This document shows, piece by piece, positions 1 to 6,902 of a stretch of 15,653 bases of DNA. Positions within the stretch are counted from its first letter, which is position 1; the number at the start of each line of letters is the position of its first letter. A program made the translations under genes and the position numbers. Source of the stretch: an uncultured Veillonella sp. (GTDB lineage Bacteria > Bacillota > Negativicutes > Veillonellales > Veillonellaceae); contig UQVF01000047.1 of assembly GCA_900544365.1 (NCBI GenBank), forward strand, positions 1-15,653. Reading direction: 5' to 3'. The notes below the pieces were generated by a model. It saw only the letters and a program-made list of their open reading frames with translations, was not told the origin of the DNA and searched no databases.

Positions 1-31
1 TATAGAAATAATACTATCTATGATTTATTGA

Positions 32-79
32 TATAACAAATATAGTCTATTTCTATTTATATGTGTAATATTTGTTATA
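32..79. repeat. 12-bp inverted repeat downstream of the hydrogenase operon
   Basis: TATAACAAATAT at 32-43 is matched exactly by ATATTTGTTATA at 68-79, with a 24-base AT-rich loop. A competing pairing of GTCTAT (45-50) with ATAGAC (77-82) is also possible. It lies 14 bases past the stop codon of the last hydrogenase-operon gene, so it may end or stabilise that transcript. The stem has almost no G-C pairs, the loop is long and no clean T-run follows, so it is a poor intrinsic terminator. The rest of 1-93 holds no gene. Confidence 0.45.
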
Positions 80-93
80 GACAAGGCAACTAC

Positions 94-471
94 CTATATA
101 TCAGCAGCCTCAATCCATTCTTGCAAATCTTCTTCGCCACCGATGATATCTTCATCGTATGTCCCAGCTAGTTCTGGATAGCGACATACTTCAATAGTAT
201 ACAAAATTGCTTCATCCCGACCATTACGGAAGGTACCAATCCACACACCACGAATCGTAGATTCGTACCATTCTACTGGTTGATCTGTGTCTTTCAAATG
301 TATTGTCACATCACCACGACCTAATGTTTCTAATACTTCCACTTGCTCTTCCATCGTAAGTCCAGTGTTTTCCACATAAATCGTGTAGGTTTCACCTGTT
401 TTACGCAACTGTTGCAGAGCATTTTTCAATTCTTGAAATACCGCTTTTACACGGCCAAATTCATTTTGCAT
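94..471 (-). CDS. Hydrogenase expression/formation protein, HupH C-terminal domain only
   Basis: This 125-residue protein resembles the C-terminal domain of HupH/HyaF, accessory proteins of membrane-bound NiFe-hydrogenase assembly. The visible match is the block from about residue 48 to 100: an acidic/threonine-rich strand, then E-S-T-I-R-G-V-W followed by an F-R-N-G turn and a T-I-E-V-C-R-Y-P strand. That block is typical of the domain, whose full-length family members are roughly twice as long. The N-terminal 45 residues are helical and charged and do not look like the usual N-terminal half. The start is supported by AAGGAG five bases upstream of the ATG. It is the last gene of the hydrogenase operon, 45 bases after the maturation protease, which supports a role in maturation, perhaps of the small subunit. 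Its biochemical function is not established by the sequence. Confidence is good for the domain and moderate for the role. Confidence 0.75.
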   Translation of the reverse strand: MQNEFGRVKAVFQELKNALQQLRKTGETYTIYVENTGLTMEEQVEVLETLGRGDVTIHLKDTDQPVEWYESTIRGVWIGTFRNGRDEAILYTIEVCRYPELAGTYDEDIIGGEEDLQEWIEAADI

Positions 472-516
472 AGAAACTCCTTATCCAATTATTACAGTTT
501 TATAGTATGTAGCAGA

Positions 517-1026
517 CTATTCTTCTTTTCCTTTCACAGGACTAGCTGTTACATACCAACTAGATAAAACCGCCAGCACCCGTTCTTTTACTTCTACTAC
601 CGCAGCTTGTGTAGCATCACTCAAGGTAAGGCCTAATTCTAAACTTTCAGGTTCTACACCGATCACAACGGCATCTTCTAAAGGATCTTCTTGTAATGCA
701 CGGATACGTAAAATATCTTGCATCCCTACTTCATGCACAGAAATAGCGTCTGTAAAATATGTATTCATCTCCTCATGAGGAAATTCATATACTGTCCCTG
801 GTACATCTCCACCATTAATAGCATCTACTAATAATAATTTCTTCATACCACGCATATACGTAAGAAGTTCCATGCCCATGGTTCCACCATCAATAATGGT
901 AATAGGAGGATTAAATACATAATCCTCCCGTAACTGGTTTACCACATGGACACCAAATCCCTCATCAGTAAGTAAAATATTTCCTACCCCTAATAGTACA
1001 ATAGGATTACTTTTTAGTTGGTCCAT
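517..1026 (-). CDS. hyaD: NiFe-hydrogenase maturation endopeptidase (HyaD/HybD family)
   Basis: This 169-residue protease removes the C-terminal peptide of the hydrogenase large subunit once nickel is inserted, which lets the active site close. It begins with the family signature G-V-G-N-I-L-L-T-D-E-G (residues 13-23). E22, D68 (in L-L-L-V-D-A) and H98 (in S-V-H-E-V-G) match the three nickel-sensing ligands known in E. coli HybD. The C-terminal G-V-E-P-E-S-L-E-L-G-L block is also typical of the family. Its start overlaps the end of the cytochrome b gene by 20 bases. GAGG six bases upstream of the ATG supports this start and suggests translational coupling. Its substrate is almost certainly the large subunit encoded two genes upstream, whose cleavable tail is visible. 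No Hyp proteins, which insert the metal centre before cleavage, are encoded here. Confidence 0.93.
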   Translation of the reverse strand: MDQLKSNPIVLLGVGNILLTDEGFGVHVVNQLREDYVFNPPITIIDGGTMGMELLTYMRGMKKLLLVDAINGGDVPGTVYEFPHEEMNTYFTDAISVHEVGMQDILRIRALQEDPLEDAVVIGVEPESLELGLTLSDATQAAVVEVKERVLAVLSSWYVTASPVKGKEE

Positions 1027-1723
1027 ATAAATCCTCTATATCTTCTGGATCTTCTGGGTAAAACTTCATACCCGATACCATACTGGATACTTCCCCAGAC
1101 TCTTCCATAACATCCTCGCGGAATGCAAAATATACATGAATAATAGTAAAGAGCAAAAATCCCCAAGCAATGTAATGATGAATAATATGTACTTCATATT
1201 CTGTAAATAAGAGATTTACAGGATTGAACACTTGAGCTACCCATGTATCTGGATATACTTGTGCGTACATAGCAAGGCCTGTACAGATTTCCAAGAAAAT
1301 CATAATGTAGACAGCTACATAACTAGTACGCGCCACAGAATTACGTAAAAAACGATGTTCACGTTGCTGCGGTAACATTAGATAATGCTTAACCGTATCC
1401 AATAGCCCCACCCAATAAGATTTTTTATGAAATCTTGGAAACAAGCGATCTCCACGGTAGCGTATAGCTCCATAAATACGGAATACAAGAGAAGCAATTA
1501 ATATATAAGCTGCTATAAAATGAATCTTACGAATCATCTCCATGGAAAACCAACCACCTACAGCAATAGTTGGTTCCGCACTCCCTGGAGTAGCATGGAA
1601 ACCTGGATTACCAATGTATAACCCAGTCCAAAACAGAGCCGTTACACAAAGGACCATTGTCCAGTGAAATACGCGAAGCCATAAACTAAATACACGATAA
1701 GGCTTTTTATTTAACGGTAACAT
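1007..1723 (-). CDS. hyaC: NiFe-hydrogenase cytochrome b subunit (HyaC family)
   Basis: This 238-residue integral membrane di-heme cytochrome b anchors the hydrogenase and passes electrons from the small subunit's iron-sulfur chain to quinone. Four hydrophobic helices are visible, at about residues 16-36, 64-86, 128-152 and 180-202. Candidate heme histidines are H20 (F-H-W), the H of K-I-H-F-I-A-A-Y at the start of helix 2, and the H-I-I-H-H plus I-I-H-V-Y group flanking helix 4. These match the pattern of the HyaC/HydC (CybH) family. The length is normal. The start is supported by GGGAGG seven bases upstream, 14 bases after the large-subunit stop. The C-terminal tail is acidic and cytoplasmic in the usual topology, and overlaps the next gene by 20 bases. 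The presence of this subunit is the main evidence that the complex is quinone-linked rather than soluble. Confidence 0.93.
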   Translation of the reverse strand: MLPLNKKPYRVFSLWLRVFHWTMVLCVTALFWTGLYIGNPGFHATPGSAEPTIAVGGWFSMEMIRKIHFIAAYILIASLVFRIYGAIRYRGDRLFPRFHKKSYWVGLLDTVKHYLMLPQQREHRFLRNSVARTSYVAVYIMIFLEICTGLAMYAQVYPDTWVAQVFNPVNLLFTEYEVHIIHHYIAWGFLLFTIIHVYFAFREDVMEESGEVSSMVSGMKFYPEDPEDIEDLYGPTKK

Positions 1724-1737
1724 AGATTAGCCTCCCA

Positions 1738-3639
1738 CTATTTACATAGGGCATCTGTATTAACAGATACAATTTTTTCACCTTTTTTATTGTACAAATG
1801 TGTAGCACATGCTAAACAAGGGTCAAAAGAGTGTATACCTTTTAAAATTTCTAGTGGCTTATCCGCTACTTTAACCTTTGTATCCATCATATTTGACTCG
1901 TATGCACCATGTTCACCGGCAATAGTTTTTGGACATGCATTCCACGTAGTAGGTACAATACATTGATAGTTATCTACACGACCATCCTTGATGACACACC
2001 AGTGACCTAAACCACCCCGTGGCGCATCTAACAACCCCACACCTTTAGCCTCTTTCGGCCAAGAATTAGGATCAAATTTGCGAGTATCTGCTACTACAGT
2101 ATCACCTGTTTTGATGTTTTCAACTAAGCGATTATAGAAATGTTGACTCAAATTCGCTGCCACTTGTGCATCCAAACCACGTGCAGCTGTACGTCCCACT
2201 GTGGAACACATCCACACGTGAGCTGGAACTCCTAGCACTTTGGACACGGCATCAATTTGATCTACCATCATTTTCTCAGCCCAAGTTGGTTCTTTGATGA
2301 TGCCTTGTTTTACTTTTACATAAACAACGATATATTTCGCTAATGGCCCCACTTCACAAGCCTTACCTTTAAATGTTGGAGATTTAATCCAAGAGTATTT
2401 TTTCTCCTCATCTAAGAATTCCCATTTTTTATTAGTTCCTGTTTTAGGTCCCGTAAAAGCTGGTTTCGTTATACCTTCAATTGGATGCAACGATGTCTCC
2501 CCATTTGGATATTCAAACCAAGAGTGATTAATTTCCTCTGACAAGAAATCTGGATTCATCAAGTCTTCACCTTCTAATGCTGTAAAGGTAGCTTTTTCCC
2601 ATCCTAGTTCAAAGTTTTCTACTACTCCATTAGCACGGACAAGGGATTTTTTAAAGAAATCTCCATCTTTGATACCTGTATAGGCATCATCTGGATAGCC
2701 ACCGTAAGCAAGTACACGTTTTTTGGCTAATCCACCACCATCAACCATACCAGCTTTCACATATAAATGACCAATCGCTAATAAGTCTGGTAAGTAGAAA
2801 TAATTGACCAAATCTTTCGCTAACGAAATTGATTCATCTACGCTAGCTAAACGAGCTGCATTCACGGGAGCATTCATATCATCTATAGAAATAGAGCAAG
2901 GCATACCGCCTACAATATAATGAGGATGTGGGTTTTTACCGCCAAAGATAACATGTGGTGTTACAATATCACGTTGACGATCTAGAATTGTCAAATAGTG
3001 AGAAATCGCCATCAAATGCACTTCTGGAGGTAATAATTGATAATCTGGATGATCCCACCATTGAGCAGAGAAAATCCCTAATTGTCCACTTTCCACAATT
3101 TTCTTAACTTTTGTTTGAATCGCCGCATAATACGTCGCATTTCCTTTAGGAAATTCTTTTGGGTACGCCGATGTAGCGGACTCTAATTCTTTTGGTTGTA
3201 ATCCACTTACATTGTATGTATCTAAGACTTGCTGTTGTAACTCTGCTGTTTTTTTAGGATCTGCTTTTAATGCTTCTACAGGGCTAACCCAGTCGAGAGC
3301 ATGCAAATGATAGAAATGCACAATATGATCGTGTGTATCTAAACAACTATGCATTATATTTCGAATATAGTTTGCATTCTTAGGAATTTGGATACCCAAT
3401 GCATCCTCTACCGCACGAAGGGATGCCAAAGCATGAGTGGACGTACATACGCCACAAATACGTTGTACAAAGGCCCATACATCACGAGGGTCACGATTTT
3501 TAGCTACTAATTCAATACCACGCCAAGCTGTACCACTGGATAAAGCATCTTGTACCTTACCTGTGGACTCATCTACACTAACTTCTACACGCAAGTGACC
3601 TTCAATACGGGTCACTGGATCCACTACAACTCGTTTCAT
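1738..3639 (-). CDS. hyaB: NiFe-hydrogenase large subunit (group 1, membrane-bound)
   Basis: This 633-residue catalytic subunit carries the Ni-Fe(CN)2CO active site for H2 oxidation. Both cysteine pairs are present: R-I-C-G-V-C (C62 and C65) and D-P-C-L-A-C-A-T-H (C608 and C611). H614 marks the usual cleavage point, so a 19-residue tail ending A-L-C-K is predicted to be removed by the maturation protease. The N-terminal D-P-V-T-R-I-E-G-H motif is standard for the family. The protein is somewhat longer than common homologues (about 570-600). It is expected to be exported as a folded complex with the Tat-tagged small subunit. The ATG overlaps the small-subunit stop by one base (TAATG), so the two are translationally coupled. 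AAAGG lies about 12 bases upstream of the ATG. No key residue is missing. Group 1 is assigned from the partner subunits and motifs, not from a tree. Confidence 0.97.
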   Translation of the reverse strand: MKRVVVDPVTRIEGHLRVEVSVDESTGKVQDALSSGTAWRGIELVAKNRDPRDVWAFVQRICGVCTSTHALASLRAVEDALGIQIPKNANYIRNIMHSCLDTHDHIVHFYHLHALDWVSPVEALKADPKKTAELQQQVLDTYNVSGLQPKELESATSAYPKEFPKGNATYYAAIQTKVKKIVESGQLGIFSAQWWDHPDYQLLPPEVHLMAISHYLTILDRQRDIVTPHVIFGGKNPHPHYIVGGMPCSISIDDMNAPVNAARLASVDESISLAKDLVNYFYLPDLLAIGHLYVKAGMVDGGGLAKKRVLAYGGYPDDAYTGIKDGDFFKKSLVRANGVVENFELGWEKATFTALEGEDLMNPDFLSEEINHSWFEYPNGETSLHPIEGITKPAFTGPKTGTNKKWEFLDEEKKYSWIKSPTFKGKACEVGPLAKYIVVYVKVKQGIIKEPTWAEKMMVDQIDAVSKVLGVPAHVWMCSTVGRTAARGLDAQVAANLSQHFYNRLVENIKTGDTVVADTRKFDPNSWPKEAKGVGLLDAPRGGLGHWCVIKDGRVDNYQCIVPTTWNACPKTIAGEHGAYESNMMDTKVKVADKPLEILKGIHSFDPCLACATHLYNKKGEKIVSVNTDALCK

Positions 3640-4778
3640 TATTGGTCACTACCTTTCTGCACTTCTTGTTGCTTTGCTTCTTGTTCCGCTAAATATTTTT
3701 TCTCTTCTTGAATAGAGTCATATTTATGTTTAGCCAATGTAATACCACCATGAGCCACTACAGCACCAAATGCGCCAAATCCAGCAATTGTACCTAATGT
3801 ATCCACATCGGTAATTGTATTTGGTGTATGAATATTAGGCAATCGTTGGTAGAAATTGTCATTGTCCCAGAACCCTTTTTCAGAACAACCAATACAACCA
3901 TGTCCAGATTGAATTGGATAGGACAAACCATTCCACCAGCGTAAGTTACCACAAGAGTTATACGTTTCTGGTCCACGGCAGCCTACTTTATATAGACACC
4001 ATCCTGCTTTAGATGCATCATCATCAAAGTGCTCAACAAATAATCCTGAATCAAAGAAAGGACGACGGTAGCAAGTATCGTGAATACGATTTCCATAGAA
4101 TTGTTTTGGTCTTCCTTCCACATCAAGAGGTGGGATTTCACCAAATAGAGCATAATGCATGATGACCCCAGTCATTACCTCTGGAATCGGAGGACATCCT
4201 GGAACTTTGATAATTTTTTTCCCTTTTACGATAGAAGAAACAGATACTGTATTCGTTGGGTTCGGTTTCGCTGCCTGAATACCACCCCAAGCAGCACAGG
4301 ATCCATATTCAATAATGAAAGCAGCGCCTTCTGCACATTCTTTCAATACATCTACGAATGGTCTTCCACCTACTTGGCAGTAAGAGCCATTTTCATCCAA
4401 TGGCACCCCGCCTTCCACGGCCAACACGTATTTACCTTTTTTTGTTTCTAATAAATGATGCAAATGATGCTCAAACGGTTCACCTGATGCCGCTGCCAAA
4501 GTATCATCATACTCTAAAGCAATCATATTTAAAATTACATCAGATGCGAAAGGCGATGTAGAACGAATAAACGATTCGTCACATCCTGTACATTCATGCC
4601 CATGTAACCAAATCACCGTAGGTAATTCTTTAGACTCTGCTGCCGCTACGACTTTATTTGTCAATGCTGGTGGTAATCCCAAAATAGCTGTTAAGGCTAC
4701 ACAGGATTTCATAAATGTACGTCGGCTTAATTTACGTTCTTGGAATAACTTCCAAAGACTATTCAATGATTCTTTCAC
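3639..4778 (-). CDS. hyaA: NiFe-hydrogenase small subunit, Tat-exported
   Basis: This electron-transfer subunit carries three iron-sulfur clusters. A GTG start at 4778 (379 residues) is preferred because GAAAGGGG lies seven bases upstream. An in-frame ATG at 4838 would add 20 residues but has no ribosome-binding site and sits on a probable -10 element. From the GTG, the Tat motif S-R-R-T-F-M-K is at 18-24, a hydrophobic core follows, and V-V-A-A-A (43-47) is a likely cleavage site. The proximal-cluster motif is C-T-G-C (C63, C66). It lacks the extra cysteine (C-T-C-C) of oxygen-tolerant enzymes, although the cysteine in G-S-Y-C sits where their second extra cysteine lies. Further ligands are visible in G-S-C-A-A-W-G-G, G-C-P-P-I-P, H-D-T-C-Y-R-R and C-I-G-C. 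A weakly hydrophobic anchor precedes a charged C-terminal tail. The sequence predicts a standard oxygen-sensitive uptake hydrogenase. Confidence 0.95.
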   Translation of the reverse strand: MKESLNSLWKLFQERKLSRRTFMKSCVALTAILGLPPALTNKVVAAAESKELPTVIWLHGHECTGCDESFIRSTSPFASDVILNMIALEYDDTLAAASGEPFEHHLHHLLETKKGKYVLAVEGGVPLDENGSYCQVGGRPFVDVLKECAEGAAFIIEYGSCAAWGGIQAAKPNPTNTVSVSSIVKGKKIIKVPGCPPIPEVMTGVIMHYALFGEIPPLDVEGRPKQFYGNRIHDTCYRRPFFDSGLFVEHFDDDASKAGWCLYKVGCRGPETYNSCGNLRWWNGLSYPIQSGHGCIGCSEKGFWDNDNFYQRLPNIHTPNTITDVDTLGTIAGFGAFGAVVAHGGITLAKHKYDSIQEEKKYLAEQEAKQQEVQKGSDQ

Positions 4779-4838
4779 AAAAAAGCCCCTTTCTTGCAAT
4801 AACTTTATAGCGTCTATACAAATTAGATTTATATCCAT

Positions 4839-4847
4839 AGTATACCA
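4839..4847 (-). promoter_or_regulatory. Candidate extended -10 promoter of the hydrogenase operon
   Basis: The minus strand reads TGG-TATACT, an extended -10 (TGn plus TATACT), about 60 bases before the preferred GTG start. No good -35 is seen at 16-18 bases. The element lies inside a near-perfect 16-bp palindrome at 4835-4850 (CCATGGTATACTATGG, two mismatched positions), which could be an operator. Transcription would start within or just past the upstream ATG at 4838, excluding it as the start codon. Confidence 0.4.
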
Positions 4848-4912
4848 TGGTGGACCGCTTCACCTATAGAATATAAATCACTAATACATAAAAAAAATTT
4901 TATAACCCACAT

Positions 4913-5230
4913 TTATATTTTTAATAGTTTACGTACAGTTTCTGCCTGTTTGTAGCCACCAATACGATCTTTTTCTTTTCCTTTTTTATAGCAAATAATC
5001 GTTGGCACCCCTTGTACATTTTCTTTTAAAGCAATATCTTTTGCATTATCAATATCAATAGCAATCATTCTTGCTATACCCTGTAGTTCATCATGCAATA
5101 TATCTAATTCTTCTTTCATAGATTGACACGGAGAGCACCACTCTGCTGTAAAACAAGCTAAGACGATTTCATCCTCACCTTTTACAACAGCTTTAAAGTC
5201 TTCATGGTTATTAATCATTTCTAATTTCAT
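4913..5230 (-). CDS. Small thioredoxin-family protein
   Basis: This 105-residue single-domain thioredoxin has active site W-C-S-P-C (C32, C35) after a strand ending A-C-F-T-A-E, and a conserved V-P (cis-proline) in the strand V-Q-G-V-P-T-I-I. The length matches classical thioredoxin. The active-site dipeptide is S-P rather than the common G-P, and an extra cysteine (C26) precedes it. GGAGG seven bases upstream supports this ATG; upstream in-frame codons would run into the rnpB terminator hairpin. There is no signal peptide, so it should be cytoplasmic. It sits between rnpB and the hydrogenase small-subunit gene on the same strand. HyaE/HupG, small-subunit chaperones of other hydrogenase operons, have a thioredoxin-like fold but usually lack the CxxC. 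This protein keeps it, so a general disulfide-reducing role is equally possible. Confidence 0.88.
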   Translation of the reverse strand: MKLEMINNHEDFKAVVKGEDEIVLACFTAEWCSPCQSMKEELDILHDELQGIARMIAIDIDNAKDIALKENVQGVPTIICYKKGKEKDRIGGYKQAETVRKLLKI

Positions 5231-5251
5231 TACATTACCTCCTACAATAAC

Positions 5252-5275
5252 AAAACCGCTCCGAAGAGCGGTTTT
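5252..5275 (-). terminator. rnpB intrinsic terminator with UUCG loop
   Basis: On the minus strand AAAACCGCTC and GAGCGGTTTT form a perfect 10-bp stem closed by a TTCG tetraloop (C-UUCG-G, a very stable loop). The stem ends in a T-run and lies just past the 3' end of RNase P RNA. It ends about nine bases before the thioredoxin Shine-Dalgarno, so that gene depends on read-through or on a promoter I cannot see. Confidence 0.85.
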
Positions 5276-5280
5276 GCGCA

Positions 5281-5630
5281 AGCAATCAATAAGCCGAGTT
5301 CTGTCCTGCTTTCGCAGTGGCGATTATCTTTCTAGGCGCATAGTTACCTATACGCTCAAGCGGCACAACCCGAAAGGTAGGCGGGCAACCCTTAACCCTT
5401 TCCTATTCGGCCTTGCTCCGGATGGGGTTTACCGAGCATACATGTTACCATGTACCTGGTGCGCTCTTACCGCGACCGTTCCACCCTTACCACCCGAAGG
5501 TGGCGGTTTACTTTTCTGTGGCACTATTCCCTATGGTTACCCACGCCGGCCGTTAGCCGGCATCCTGCCCTATGGAGCTCGGACTTTCCTCAAGTCATAC
5601 GACTTGCAATCGCCTTTCATACTTACTGTT
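5281..5630 (-). ncRNA. rnpB: RNase P RNA, bacterial class A
   Basis: This is the catalytic RNA that trims tRNA 5' leaders. On the minus strand the conserved 5' P4 segment GAGGAAAGTCCGAGCTC follows a small hairpin (AAGTC-GTAT-GACTT). The conserved 3' end ACAGAACTCGGCTTAT is present just before the terminator. Terminal P1 can be drawn between ACAGTAAG near 5622-5629 and CTTATTGAT near 5285-5293. A GC-rich core and class A-like loops lie between, including a hairpin with stem GCCGGC-TAA-CGGCCGGC. The length of about 350 bases is normal. Exact ends are uncertain by several bases. A dedicated promoter and terminator flank it, so it is an independent unit between the NIF3 gene and the thioredoxin gene. 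A 119-codon open frame on the opposite strand here is a by-product of the RNA's base composition. Confidence 0.95.
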
Positions 5631-5632
5631 TA

Positions 5633-5661
5633 AGTCTAGCATAGACCTTTCATGTGGTCAA
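5633..5661 (-). promoter_or_regulatory. rnpB sigma-70-type promoter
   Basis: The minus strand shows TTGACC (5656-5661), a 17-base spacer and TAGACT (5633-5638), with TG one base upstream of the -10 (extended -10). Initiation is expected near 5626-5627, at the start of the predicted P1 helix of RNase P RNA, which fits the RNA independently. Confidence 0.78.
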
Positions 5662-5692
5662 TAGCTCTTCTTTTTATTATAACCGAAACTGC

Positions 5693-6802
5693 CTATACTT
5701 CAAAGAAAAAATCTCTTTGTACCTTACTTTCTATGACTTCAACTTCTTCCGCTGTAAAACTCTTTTCTATCATTTGTTTTAACAGCGTTTGACTCATATA
5801 TTCTGTACCATAATGACCTGCATCTACCACAGTAATCCCTAGCTCTTTCGCTAGTTGCATATCATGGTATTTTACATCTCCAGTAATATACACATCTGCC
5901 CCTCGTTTTGCAGCTGTCTTGATAAACTCTGCTCCACTACCAGTGCATAAAGCAACTCTTTGAATCTCCGTTCGCTTAACTCCGCCCCAACGTATTCGAC
6001 TATGTGGAAATACACTAGTCAATAATTCACTAAACTCTTGTATCGATAGAGACTGAGATAAGTTCCCAATGCGCCCAATATAATGTGTATCATGAGCATT
6101 TTCTAATGCCACTACATCGTAGGCAATTTCTTCATACGGATGCGCCGCTTCCATCGCCGATAGAACCTGACATAATATTTTTTTTGGTACTACCGTTTCC
6201 ACTCGCTCCTCGCGTACCGTTTCCATCGTTCCTTCATGACCTATAAAAGGGTTCGTTCCCTCCAACGGTAAAAACCGACCTTCTCCAGCCACTGAAAAAC
6301 TACAATGACTATACGTTCCAATATGACCTGCCCCCGCATCACCCATGGCTTTACGTAGTTGCTCACTATGTGTAACCGGCACATATACAGCCACTTTATA
6401 AGATATATCGCGGCCTGTTTCCTCTAATCCTTCTACATTTTGTAGCCCTAATCGAGTAGCTACTTCATCATTGAGACCACCACGTGTGACATCTAAATTC
6501 GTGTGAGCACTATATACATTCATATTATGCGTCAGTATATCACTAATCATTTTTCCTTGCACGGTATCTATATTAACCGATTTAATTCCCTTAAAAATCA
6601 TCGGATGATGCGTTACAATAGCATCCACATGTTCTTCTATCGCCTCAGCTATTACTTCTGGAGTCACATCTAAGGCTGTCAATACTCTATTAACTGGTGA
6701 AGCCATAGAGCCTACTTGTAAACCACAATTATCCCAAGACTCTTGTAATTGCAACGGAGCCTGTCCTTCTATAGCCATTGCAATATCTTTCATAATAACC
6801 AT
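5693..6802 (-). CDS. NIF3/YqfO-family dinuclear-metal protein
   Basis: This 369-residue protein belongs to the NIF3 (YqfO/YbgI) family, toroidal hexamers that bind two metal ions per subunit. The family is sometimes labelled GTP cyclohydrolase I type 2, but its true activity is unsettled. The first metal motif T-H-H-P-M-I-F-K has H65 and H66, H-T-N-L-D-V supplies H100 and D104, and the C-terminal D-A-G-H-Y-G-T-E supplies a histidine and glutamate. The length shows the long Firmicute form with a central PII/CutA-like insertion (about residues 130-235) absent from 250-residue YbgI. AGGAGG five bases upstream supports the first ATG. It follows trmK on the same strand with a 100-base gap; trmK-NIF3 pairing is common in Firmicutes. 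The gap carries a perfect inverted repeat (6853-6868) next to a TATAAA, so a local promoter is possible. Confidence 0.92.
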   Translation of the reverse strand: MVIMKDIAMAIEGQAPLQLQESWDNCGLQVGSMASPVNRVLTALDVTPEVIAEAIEEHVDAIVTHHPMIFKGIKSVNIDTVQGKMISDILTHNMNVYSAHTNLDVTRGGLNDEVATRLGLQNVEGLEETGRDISYKVAVYVPVTHSEQLRKAMGDAGAGHIGTYSHCSFSVAGEGRFLPLEGTNPFIGHEGTMETVREERVETVVPKKILCQVLSAMEAAHPYEEIAYDVVALENAHDTHYIGRIGNLSQSLSIQEFSELLTSVFPHSRIRWGGVKRTEIQRVALCTGSGAEFIKTAAKRGADVYITGDVKYHDMQLAKELGITVVDAGHYGTEYMSQTLLKQMIEKSFTAEEVEVIESKVQRDFFFEV

Positions 6803-6852
6803 ATATACCTCCTGTCCGCCATCTCTAATCGTAAAATACTTTCATTTTATAT

Positions 6853-6868
6853 GTATCAACCATGATAC
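6853..6868. repeat. 6-bp inverted repeat upstream of the NIF3 gene
   Basis: GTATCA at 6853-6858 is mirrored by TGATAC at 6863-6868 with a 4-base spacer. On the minus strand TGATAC runs into ATATAAAAT, which could serve as a weak -10. The dyad is perfect but short and could be chance in AT-rich DNA. It might be an operator or a small mRNA hairpin in the trmK-NIF3 gap. Confidence 0.35.
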
Positions 6869-6902
6869 TGAATATGTTCTCTTCTTATCATTTCGTATCT
6901 GT

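Noticed and set aside
4155..4561. Plus-strand open frames inside the hydrogenase small-subunit gene
   Set aside because: They lie opposite strongly conserved coding sequence, lack ribosome-binding sites and show no family features.
4779..4838. A 20-residue N-terminal extension of the hydrogenase small subunit from the ATG at 4838
   Set aside because: It has no ribosome-binding site, overlaps a likely -10 element, and would push the Tat motif to residue 38; the GTG at 4778 has a strong Shine-Dalgarno.
4839..4912. A Rex- or FNR-type redox operator before the hydrogenase operon
   Set aside because: I found neither TTGTGA-N-TCACAA nor TTGAT-N4-ATCAA like sites; only the GTATAC-centred near-palindrome is present.
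5274..5633. A 119-codon open frame on the plus strand
   Set aside because: It lies wholly on the complement of RNase P RNA, has no ribosome-binding site and encodes no recognisable protein; the RNA explains the sequence.
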